Shown in pieces: positions 1 through 5,703 of a DNA stretch of 5,703 nucleotides. The first letter of the stretch is position 1; the number at the start of each line of letters is the position of its first letter. Source of the stretch: Flavobacteriales bacterium (GTDB lineage: Bacteria; Bacteroidota; Bacteroidia; Flavobacteriales_D; Crocinitomicaceae); the NCBI GenBank assembly GCA_947476515.1, contig CANJQZ010000136.1, positions 1-5,703 on the forward strand, written 5' to 3'. Both the position numbers and the translations under genes were made by a program. The notes under the pieces were generated by a model. That model ran no database searches and was not told where the DNA came from. It was given only the letters and a program-made list of their open reading frames with translations.

Positions 1-942
1 AGGTAAAGAGGTGCTAAAACCATTCACATAAATTTCTATAGTGTCCCAACCTTCAGGCTCTACAAATATCTGATGGCGTTCTTTATCGGCAAAGCGATTG
101 ATTTTATCTTCTATACTTGGACAATAGCGTGGGCCTGTACTTTTTATTGCTCCATTGAACATAGGAGAACGATCAAATCCCTTCTTTAATTCTTCATGGG
201 TTTGATGATTGGTATAAGTGATGTAACAAGGGCGTTGATTTTCCAATGGTGTTGTGGGCCCAAAACTAAACCTTGAAGGGTTTTCGTCTCCGTCCTGTAC
301 TTCCATTTTACTGTAGTCTAAAGATCTTCCATCCACACGCGGCGGAGTGCCTGTTTTCATTCGTCCAGCCTCAAAACCTAATGATATTAATTCTTCAGTA
401 ATTCCGGTAGAAGCTCTTTCCGCCGCTCGACCGCCACCAAATTGCTTTTCGCCTAAATGAATTAATCCATTTAAAAAAGTGCCGTTAGTAAGCACAACAG
501 ACTTTGATTCAATATTAATCCCTAAAGAAGTCTTAATTCCAACTGCGGCTTTGTCCTTGATTAAAAGCCCGGTACACATGTCTTGCCAAAAATCCACATT
601 GGGATTTCTCTCTAACAACAATCGCCACTCGGAAGCAAATAACATGCGATCGTTTTGTGTCCTAGGAGACCACATCGCAGGACCCTTAGAAAGATTTAAC
701 ATTCTGAATTGTATTGCGCTTTTATCGCTAACATATCCAGAACCCCCGCCTAAAGCGTCAATTTCACGAACAATTTGTCCTTTAGCAACACCACCCATTG
801 CGGGATTACACGACATTTGGGCAATGGTGTTCATGTTCATAGTTACCAACAACACACTACTTCCTAATTTCGCAGCGGCGTTTGCGGCTTCACACCCCGC
901 GTGACCCGCCCCAACAACTATAACATCGTATTTCTTAAGCAT
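1..942 (-). CDS. mnmG: MnmG (GidA), tRNA uridine-5-carboxymethylaminomethyl modification enzyme, FAD-binding subunit; N-terminal half only
   Basis: The minus strand from 942 translates without a stop for 314 codons and runs off the window. The family is usually about 620-630 residues, so roughly the N-terminal half is present. With MnmE, MnmG uses FAD, NADH and a folate one-carbon donor to modify the wobble uridine (U34) of certain tRNAs in the cytoplasm. Visible motifs are the Rossmann GAGHAG at residues 11-16, SCNPAMGG at 44-51 with Cys45 at the place of E. coli Cys47, KGQIVREIDALGG at 54-66, KGPAMWSPRTQNDRM at 86-100, KTGTPPR at 196-202, PCYITYTN at 238-245, and GPRYCPSIED with Cys274 at the place of E. 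coli Cys277. Both catalytically important cysteines are therefore kept. The ATG at 940-942 places GAGHAG at the usual distance from the N terminus. The gene starts 22 bases after ybeY, with no clear Shine-Dalgarno sequence; a parS-like site fills most of that leader. Its GC content is visibly higher than that of the upstream DUF4175 gene. Confidence 0.97.
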   Translation of the reverse strand, partial: MLKKYDVIVVGAGHAGCEAANAAAKLGSSVLLVTMNMNTIAQMSCNPAMGGVAKGQIVREIDALGGGSGYVSDKSAIQFRMLNLSKGPAMWSPRTQNDRMLFASEWRLLLERNPNVDFWQDMCTGLLIKDKAAVGIKTSLGINIESKSVVLTNGTFLNGLIHLGEKQFGGGRAAERASTGITEELISLGFEAGRMKTGTPPRVDGRSLDYSKMEVQDGDENPSRFSFGPTTPLENQRPCYITYTNHQTHEELKKGFDRSPMFNGAIKSTGPRYCPSIEDKINRFADKERHQIFVEPEGWDTIEIYVNGFSTSLP

Positions 943-950
943 AAAATCTT

Positions 951-966
951 TGTTTCACGTGAAACT
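951..966. other. parS: parS-like ParB-binding centromere site, copy 1
   Basis: The plus strand reads TGTTTCACGTGAAACT. This matches the widely conserved chromosomal parS consensus TGTTTCACGTGAAACA at 15 of 16 positions and differs only at the last base. parS is the loading site for the ParB/Spo0J CTP-dependent clamp, which works with ParA and SMC in chromosome segregation. The site lies between ybeY and mnmG, overlaps the ybeY TAG stop by two bases, and ends 8 bases before the mnmG ATG. A second site lies 10 bp away. The sequence match is direct; binding is inferred, since no parB gene is in the window. Confidence 0.88.
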
Positions 967-1399
967 AATTACCCTTTGTTTCACATGAAACAAGCTGGGT
1001 TAAATAATAATCTTCTTTGGATCGCATTACCACGACTTCTTCTTCAGACTTATCGTTATAGCCACACAGATGGAGAACACCATGAAAAACCACACGCATT
1101 AATTCATTTTCAAAGGTTTTTGAATACCTGTTTGCATTTTCTTTTACTCTGTCAATCGAGATAAATAAATCACCTGAAATTATTTGATTCAAAGAATAGT
1201 CAAAAGTTATAATGTCGGTATAATAATCATGGGACAAGTATTCTTTATTGACTTCTAATATCTTGTCATCATCACAAAAAATTAAATTGATTGGGCCACA
1301 TTCTTTGTTTTCAGATTGAATTAATTTCGGTAGCGCTGAAATAAAAAATTCCGAATTAATATTCGGAATCGCTTCAATAATAAAATCTATTTCTATCAT
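965..1399 (-). CDS. ybeY: YbeY, endoribonuclease for rRNA maturation
   Basis: This 144-residue protein has the normal length for YbeY, a metal-dependent single-strand endoribonuclease involved in 16S rRNA 3'-end processing and 70S ribosome quality control. Recognisable parts are NKEYLSHDYYTDIITFDY at residues 51-68, GDLFISID at 76-83, and the metal motif HGVLHLCGYND at 106-116, followed by a helical tail with MRSKEDYYL. The usual HGxLHLxGYDH motif supplies three His ligands. Here the first two are present (His106, His110), but the third position is Asp116. The Arg commonly found after NxxY is Leu55. I recall both as typical of Bacteroidota YbeY, so they probably do not mean loss of activity. 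The start ATG overlaps the stop of the upstream ATPase gene (ATGA, 1396-1399), which suggests translational coupling. The last residues, VSCETKGN, are largely encoded by a parS-like site and look like an extension rather than a conserved end. Confidence 0.95.
   Translation of the reverse strand: MIEIDFIIEAIPNINSEFFISALPKLIQSENKECGPINLIFCDDDKILEVNKEYLSHDYYTDIITFDYSLNQIISGDLFISIDRVKENANRYSKTFENELMRVVFHGVLHLCGYNDKSEEEVVVMRSKEDYYLTQLVSCETKGN
977..992. other. parS: parS-like ParB-binding centromere site, copy 2
   Basis: The plus strand reads TGTTTCACATGAAACA, one base (G to A at position 9) away from the parS consensus TGTTTCACGTGAAACA. It starts 26 bp from the start of copy 1. It lies inside the 3' end of ybeY, where it spans the last base of codon L136 through codon T141. 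It therefore encodes most of the C-terminal tail VSCET of that protein. Two near-consensus 16-mers so close together are very unlikely by chance in AT-rich DNA. Confidence 0.85.
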
Positions 1400-1809
1400 C
1401 TATTAAAATAAAGGTTAACTTTTTTGCCATCGTTTTCAAATTCCATTTCATCGGCTAGATTTTGCATTAGAAAGACGCCCCTGCCGTTCTCTTTAAGAAT
1501 GTTCTCTGGTGCGGTTGGATCAGGTAAATTATTATAATCAAAGCCTTCGCCCTCATCTTCTATAGAAAAACATAAGGTTTTATCTGTAGTTCCTACAGTT
1601 AAGTGTACTGACTTGGATTCATGTTTTTTATTTCCATGATCAATAGCATTATTCACCGCTTCAGTTACCGCTATCAAAACATTACCATAGAACTCTTCTT
1701 GTAGCTCTAAAGTAGATGAGATAGTATCAATTATATTTTCAACTCCGATTAATGAGGTAAAATCAGAAGCTAACTTTACTTGTTCTATTACTTTAAATTC
1801 CTCTTTCAT
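1396..1809 (-). CDS. Anti-sigma-factor-kinase-like ATP-binding protein (GHKL / HATPase_c family, RsbW/SpoIIAB type)
   Basis: This 137-residue soluble protein consists of a single GHKL ATPase domain and is close in size to SpoIIAB and RsbW. The N-box is TEAVNNAIDHGN at residues 49-60, with Glu50 and Asn54 as the expected catalytic and Mg-binding residues. The G1 box is DEGEGFD at 85-91 and the G2 box is NGRGVFLMQNLADE at 108-121. In relatives this fold binds a sigma factor and phosphorylates a STAS-domain antagonist on serine. The motif layout fits that group better than histidine kinases, because there is no dimerisation or phospho-acceptor domain. No sigma factor, STAS protein or PP2C phosphatase lies in the window, so its partner is unknown. 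It starts 15 bases after the DUF4175 gene and ends in a 4-base overlap with ybeY, so it is probably co-transcribed with both. I see no strong ribosome binding site. The family call is firm; the target is not. Confidence 0.9.
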   Translation of the reverse strand: MKEEFKVIEQVKLASDFTSLIGVENIIDTISSTLELQEEFYGNVLIAVTEAVNNAIDHGNKKHESKSVHLTVGTTDKTLCFSIEDEGEGFDYNNLPDPTAPENILKENGRGVFLMQNLADEMEFENDGKKVNLYFNR

Positions 1810-1824
1810 AAGTAGTTACGCCTA

Positions 1825-4800
1825 TTATTGACCCACATTAAAGTATTGATTTGCCTTGTCCTTGTAATATTTACTAAAACTAGGGTCAACAGACTTTAAT
1901 AGGTCAATTTGTTTTAATTTTTCATTGTTGTACTCATCAAATCTTATTTTGTTACTACTATTGTCATCTTTTCCTGATTTTGACTCTCTTTTTTCTTCAA
2001 AACCCCTTTCTAATATAGCTTTTTCGCTTTCCAACAATCTTGTTAATATATCTTTTTGTCTATTAATCATTTCACTACCAAATCTTTTGTTAATCAAGTC
2101 TTTCTCTTGTTCTTCCAGGTCTTTTATTAAGGGGGATAATTTGTTTCCATTTCCCTTACCGTCTTTATTAAGCTCGTTTCTTAATTGTTCTAATTTTTGC
2201 CTTATAGCAGTTTGTTCGGCTGCCATTTTAGCAATTTCTTTATTACCCAACCCTAACATGTTTTGCCCTCCTTCTCCCGGCTTAGCTCCTGGTTGTTGAC
2301 CTTCTTTATTACCTCCTGGATTAGGGCCTTTTTGGAGGCTTTCTAATTGTTTTTTAAGCATTTGTTTCATATCACCAGGATTCATTGCTGAACCCGGTTT
2401 AGATTTGCCTTTACCTGGTTTTGAACACGATCCGTTACCTTCTTTCTGGGATTGAGACTGCATTTGTTGTAAGGCTTCGTTTAAAAGTAAAGCTAGGTTG
2501 TTGTAAGAGGTCATCAAAGATTGTTGGTTCACGCCTAAATCCTTTTTTCTATGATCGTCAATAGCGTTTATTGCTAATTCATGATTACCCTCAATATCCG
2601 CTAGTTCTTTGTCAATAAAACTTGCTATTTTCGCCTGCCTCTTCGCTAAAGCCAACAAACTATCTTTTACAATTTGAGTGTCGTCATAAATTTTACGCTG
2701 AAGCCTTCCTAAATATTTATAGCTTGGGTCGATATTGTTTAATTTTATAAAGCGCGACATTAAGGATTCTTGATCGAAACTTAAGGTCATTAAACTTTCT
2801 AGAATATTTCGCAACATATCCATATCTTCTTCTTGTTGAGATTGATTGGATTCATTTTGTTGTTGATCTAACTGTTCAGCCATTTTTTTCATTTCATCTG
2901 CTGCAGATTGTTGCTTTTCACTTGATTTCTTTTCTTTACCTTGTTGTAAATTTTCCTTAGATTCTAAAAGATCTTTTGAAATTTGTTCTTTACTTGTTTC
3001 GGTTTCTTTTAAGTCTAGAGGTTGGCTTAATTCTTTATTTAATTTTTCAAGATCGCTCAATTCTTTTTTTAAATCATCGAACTTTTTATTAATGTCTTCT
3101 TGCTTCTCAATTGCTTTCTCTTTATCTATTTTATCAGTGCTAATTTCTTTTTTCAACTCTTCTTGTTCTTTAGCAAGTGCTTTTAATTCTTTTTCAATAT
3201 CATCAATTTTCTCATTAACTTGAAGTTTTTTTAACATTTCTAGACTTCTGTCCAATTGCTTTTGTAAGTCTTCTGAAGAGTTTTCTATTTTCTCTATTTT
3301 ATCTTTTATTTCTTCTTTATTGTTTTCTTGAAGTAGTTTTTCTAAATCCTCTAATAATTTCTTTAATTCATCGTCCATTAATTCTTCTAATAGCTTTTCT
3401 ATTAGATCTTGTTTCTCTAAAATTTCTTTGTCTATTTCAGATAATTGGTTTTTTTCTTCTGTACTTTGATTCAATTCATTTTTAATTTGTTCTAACGACT
3501 CAAGTAACTTTTTTTGATCTTCTTGAAGTTGGTTTACTTGATTTAATTTATTCCAATCGTTTGATTTTGAGTTTATTAATTCTTTTTTTAATTTATCTAC
3601 ATTCTTTTTAAACTCTTGAGTCTTCTGCATTAATTTTTCCAAATCTTCTTTAGATTTTTCTTGTTCATCAGCTCTTTCATTAATTAATTGCTCTAAATTT
3701 GGTAGTTGGTAAGTAAACTCTTGACTTTTTGTAAATTTTCCACCTACATTACCGTCATTATCTCCCACTGTAAAATAATATTCTATTTTGTCATTTAATT
3801 TTAATTTTTCACGACGAAAATCTACAGCAAAATTGAAATTATTTCTTGTTCCAGATACTGGATTAACTTGCATGCTGTGATGTGATTTATTTCCGTTTTC
3901 ACTTATTATATCATAAGAAAAATTAAGTGCTTTTAATCCATAATCATCACCCACTTCACCATTAAAATACCTTAATCCATCTTGAATAGAATCTTTTCTT
4001 TCTACCACATTAATTGTTGGATAACTATCTTTTATTACACTAATATGCCAAAAATTAGAATCTACTTTTGTTCTAAATGAATTAAATAATAAAACTTTTA
4101 AATCCGTGCTATTGAATAATTTTCTTTTAAATACAAATCCTTTAGTGAAAAACTCTTGAGATTGATTATTAAATTTAATAAGAACTTTTTTGGTGTTTTT
4201 TGTTAATACACTCCATTCAACAAGCGTCCCTTCAGGAACACTAAAATCTCCTGCATTTTTAATTAATTCATCTTTTCTGGATAAATAATTAGGATAAATT
4301 AATTTAGCTTCTAATTTTCCAAAAATAGATTTTCCAATTAATTTAATGGAATATGGATCACTTTCATATTCATTTGCAATAAAATGAAAAGAAGAATTAG
4401 TTTTAGGTTTTTTAATTTTTCCTATAAACCTGTTTTTTCCTTTTCTTTCTAAAAGAAATTTTCCATTTTCACAAATTAAATAAACCGATTCAGGTAAAGT
4501 ATTTCCTTTTAAGACTAATGTAATATCAACATCTTGACCTTCCTCAATAGTGGTATTTGTGTTTTCTAAATTCCAACTAAAAGGCGCTATTAATTTAAAC
4601 TGTTTATCATAGTTTACTACCCTAGTAGTTCCTTGAGTAAATATACCAGGTGCAAACACCAGTATACTTAAAAGAATTAAAAATAAAGGGAGTATATATT
4701 TTAAATATTTTTTATTTAAATTGATATTAATTGCGGAACTAAAAGGTATTACACTTAACTCTGTAGATCTTTGATAAACAGAAGCGCTTAATAAATCTAT

Positions 4801-5181
4801 ATTTCCTTGTTGTTGAGATAAAGCATCATTTAATTGAAGAGTGTTTTTTAATCTATCAGAAATTAAAGGAAAAAAAGAACCAATAATAACACTAGCTTGT
4901 AGGTAATTTATGCGTTTTCCAAAGGAGAATAACTTACTTAAAGGATAAATAAAATATCGAACTAAAATAAAGACATTTATCACTATAAAACCATAAAATA
5001 ATAAGGCTCTAATTATAGAATTAAATCTACCAATGAATTCTGTTATCGTAGCAAATAAATAGGAAAAGAGTAATACACCAGTGAACAATAATAAACCTTT
5101 AATCATTTGATTTACATAATACTTCTTAATAAAAGTATCTATTTGTAAAATTAAGCGATCAAAAGTGGATAGGGTATTCAT
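1825..5181 (-). CDS. DUF4175-like membrane-anchored coiled-coil protein, function unknown
   Basis: This is a 1118-residue protein, the first gene of the putative operon. Three hydrophobic segments (about residues 28-48, 56-78 and 160-181) anchor it in the inner membrane. Residues about 190-490 look like beta-rich domains, with family-like phrases YPNYLSRKDELIKNAGDFSVPEGT (297-320, read here as key residues YPNY, RKDE, GDF, PEGT) and DDYGLKALNFSYD (412-424). A very long Glu/Lys/Leu/Gln-rich coiled coil fills about 495-785. Another helical region (about 786-910) is followed by a Gly/Pro/Lys/Gln-rich low-complexity linker (about 911-978). The C terminus is helical, with ESEKAILERGFEEKRESKSG at 1051-1070. 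This architecture matches DUF4175 proteins of Bacteroidota as I know them; their role is not established. The part after the third membrane segment is probably periplasmic, but topology is inferred. The first ATG is preferred because the family-like KKYYVNQMIKG stretch (19-29) precedes the first membrane helix. The 5' half of the gene is much more AT-rich than its 3' end. Confidence 0.88.
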   Translation of the reverse strand: MNTLSTFDRLILQIDTFIKKYYVNQMIKGLLLFTGVLLFSYLFATITEFIGRFNSIIRALLFYGFIVINVFILVRYFIYPLSKLFSFGKRINYLQASVIIGSFFPLISDRLKNTLQLNDALSQQQGNIDLLSASVYQRSTELSVIPFSSAININLNKKYLKYILPLFLILLSILVFAPGIFTQGTTRVVNYDKQFKLIAPFSWNLENTNTTIEEGQDVDITLVLKGNTLPESVYLICENGKFLLERKGKNRFIGKIKKPKTNSSFHFIANEYESDPYSIKLIGKSIFGKLEAKLIYPNYLSRKDELIKNAGDFSVPEGTLVEWSVLTKNTKKVLIKFNNQSQEFFTKGFVFKRKLFNSTDLKVLLFNSFRTKVDSNFWHISVIKDSYPTINVVERKDSIQDGLRYFNGEVGDDYGLKALNFSYDIISENGNKSHHSMQVNPVSGTRNNFNFAVDFRREKLKLNDKIEYYFTVGDNDGNVGGKFTKSQEFTYQLPNLEQLINERADEQEKSKEDLEKLMQKTQEFKKNVDKLKKELINSKSNDWNKLNQVNQLQEDQKKLLESLEQIKNELNQSTEEKNQLSEIDKEILEKQDLIEKLLEELMDDELKKLLEDLEKLLQENNKEEIKDKIEKIENSSEDLQKQLDRSLEMLKKLQVNEKIDDIEKELKALAKEQEELKKEISTDKIDKEKAIEKQEDINKKFDDLKKELSDLEKLNKELSQPLDLKETETSKEQISKDLLESKENLQQGKEKKSSEKQQSAADEMKKMAEQLDQQQNESNQSQQEEDMDMLRNILESLMTLSFDQESLMSRFIKLNNIDPSYKYLGRLQRKIYDDTQIVKDSLLALAKRQAKIASFIDKELADIEGNHELAINAIDDHRKKDLGVNQQSLMTSYNNLALLLNEALQQMQSQSQKEGNGSCSKPGKGKSKPGSAMNPGDMKQMLKKQLESLQKGPNPGGNKEGQQPGAKPGEGGQNMLGLGNKEIAKMAAEQTAIRQKLEQLRNELNKDGKGNGNKLSPLIKDLEEQEKDLINKRFGSEMINRQKDILTRLLESEKAILERGFEEKRESKSGKDDNSSNKIRFDEYNNEKLKQIDLLKSVDPSFSKYYKDKANQYFNVGQ

Positions 5182-5703
5182 AAATCAAATTTAAAACTTC
5201 TAAGTCGGAGTACTCACTAAATATATAATTTTAACATGTTTTATAAGCTTTTTATTGAACTTGAAGTAAAGATACATTTTTATAAATTTCTAAACCCATC
5301 AATTATTCACCAAGCCTATTAATAGATTATATTTTATTTTTAATTAATTAAAAGAATTTATTATAACTATTAAGGATGTTCATATGTGTTAAAAAAAAAC
5401 CATTTTATAGTGCTTATTTCATTATTAACATAATTAGCGTTTTTACTAACATGTTTGATAGCACAAAAGCCTTGAATTAATTAATATTTGTTGTTTATAA
5501 ACAAATCAAATTAAAAAGTAATTGTTAAAAGTTTTCCTTAAATGTTAATAGCTTATTTGTTAATATCCTGTGTTCAAATCTTACATAAAAAAAGTTAACT
5601 TTTAAACGCTATGTAAATTACATTTTGGTTTATAAAAAGAAATTAGAATTCCTATAAATACTTTTTAAAAGTTATAATCCATTACACACAAGTTATTAAA
5701 AAA
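5182..5703. other. AT-rich intergenic region without a supported gene; probable promoter region
   Basis: No reading frame of convincing length or composition occurs on either strand in these 522 bases, which continue to the window edge. GC is very low (11 of 60 bases at 5581-5640). The region contains perfect palindromes at 5338-5353 (TTTTAATTAATTAAAA), 5491-5504 (TTGTTTATAAACAA), 5590-5603 (AAAAGTTAACTTTT) and 5316-5325 (CTATTAATAG). TATTAACA occurs three times (5423-5430 on plus; 5543-5550 and 5558-5565 on minus). TAACATGTTT occurs twice (5232-5241, 5447-5456). A 9-base A run sits at 5391-5399. It must hold the control region of the minus-strand operon, at least in part. I see no tRNA, rRNA, terminator hairpin or convincing DnaA-box cluster. 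Confidence 0.7.
5186..5193 (-). promoter_or_regulatory. Possible Bacteroidota-type -7 element of the DUF4175 operon
   Basis: On the minus strand this reads TAAATTTG, a full match to the Bacteroidota -7 consensus TAnnTTTG. It ends only 4 bases before the ATG at 5181, so a transcript from it would be leaderless or nearly so. The -33 partner is poor: TTTA about 24 bases upstream instead of TTTG. A rival candidate is TATCTTTA on the minus strand at 5267-5274 (one mismatch), with TTTA at 5291-5294, which would give a leader of about 80 bases. In DNA this AT-rich either may be chance. Confidence 0.2.

Noticed and set aside
479..904. Plus-strand open frame of 141 codons
   Set aside because: It lies antisense to mnmG, whose motifs are unmistakable, and the plus-strand product resembles no family I know.
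901..1164. Plus-strand open frame of 87 codons containing VSRET and FHMKQ
   Set aside because: It is antisense to ybeY. Those two peptide words are simply translations of the parS-like palindromes, a common artefact at parS sites.
1925..2299. Plus-strand open frame of 124 codons rich in Ser, Leu and Phe
   Set aside because: It is the antisense shadow of the charged, low-complexity C-terminal part of the DUF4175-like protein.
2250..2460. Gly/Pro/Lys/Gln-rich segment of the DUF4175 gene as a DNA repeat array
   Set aside because: The low complexity is at the protein level; I see no regular nucleotide period or near-identical units.
5338..5353. Terminator-like hairpin in the palindrome TTTTAATTAATTAAAA
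   Set aside because: The stem is entirely A-T with no loop-closing GC pairs, so it would be a very weak hairpin, and no gene is seen ending next to it.
5376..5480. Plus-strand frame of 34 codons, MFICVKKKPFY to TKALN, with a short hydrophobic stretch
   Set aside because: It is too short, includes a 9-base A run, has no proper ribosome binding site spacing, and has a composition expected from random AT-rich DNA.
5182..5703. Replication origin (oriC)
   Set aside because: AT-richness and nearby parS are suggestive, but there is no cluster of exact DnaA boxes and no dnaA in the window; the best boxes have a mismatch. It is kept only as a possibility in the findings.

Overview
The window is an AT-rich stretch of a bacterial chromosome. 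It most likely comes from the Bacteroidota, probably a flavobacterium-like lineage. The reasons are a long DUF4175-type membrane protein (a family I know from this phylum), a YbeY with the HGxLHLCGYxD form of the metal motif, an MnmG with the KGPAMWSPRTQNDRM segment, and the absence of clear Shine-Dalgarno sequences. No species can be named from the sequence alone.

All four genes lie on the minus strand and read from high to low coordinates. First is a 1118-residue DUF4175-like envelope protein (1825-5181). After 15 bases comes a small GHKL ATPase of the anti-sigma-factor kinase type (1396-1809). It overlaps ybeY (965-1399) by an ATGA junction. After 22 bases follows the N-terminal half of mnmG (1-942), which runs off the window. 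The tight spacing suggests one operon that links an envelope protein and a regulatory kinase-like protein to two RNA enzymes: the YbeY rRNA-processing endoribonuclease and the MnmG tRNA wobble-uridine modifier.

The most notable non-coding signal is at the ybeY-mnmG junction. Two 16-bp sequences, each matching the ParB centromere site parS (TGTTTCACGTGAAACA) at 15 of 16 positions, lie at 951-966 and 977-992, 26 bp apart start to start. They overlap the end of ybeY and the leader of mnmG. Because parS sites usually cluster near the replication origin, this locus is probably origin-proximal.

The last 522 bases (5182-5703) hold no supported gene. They are extremely AT-rich, with several short perfect palindromes and repeated TATTAACA words, and probably include the operon's promoter. 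I found no convincing mobile element, CRISPR array, RNA gene, terminator or wholly new system. The parS pair is the strongest find.
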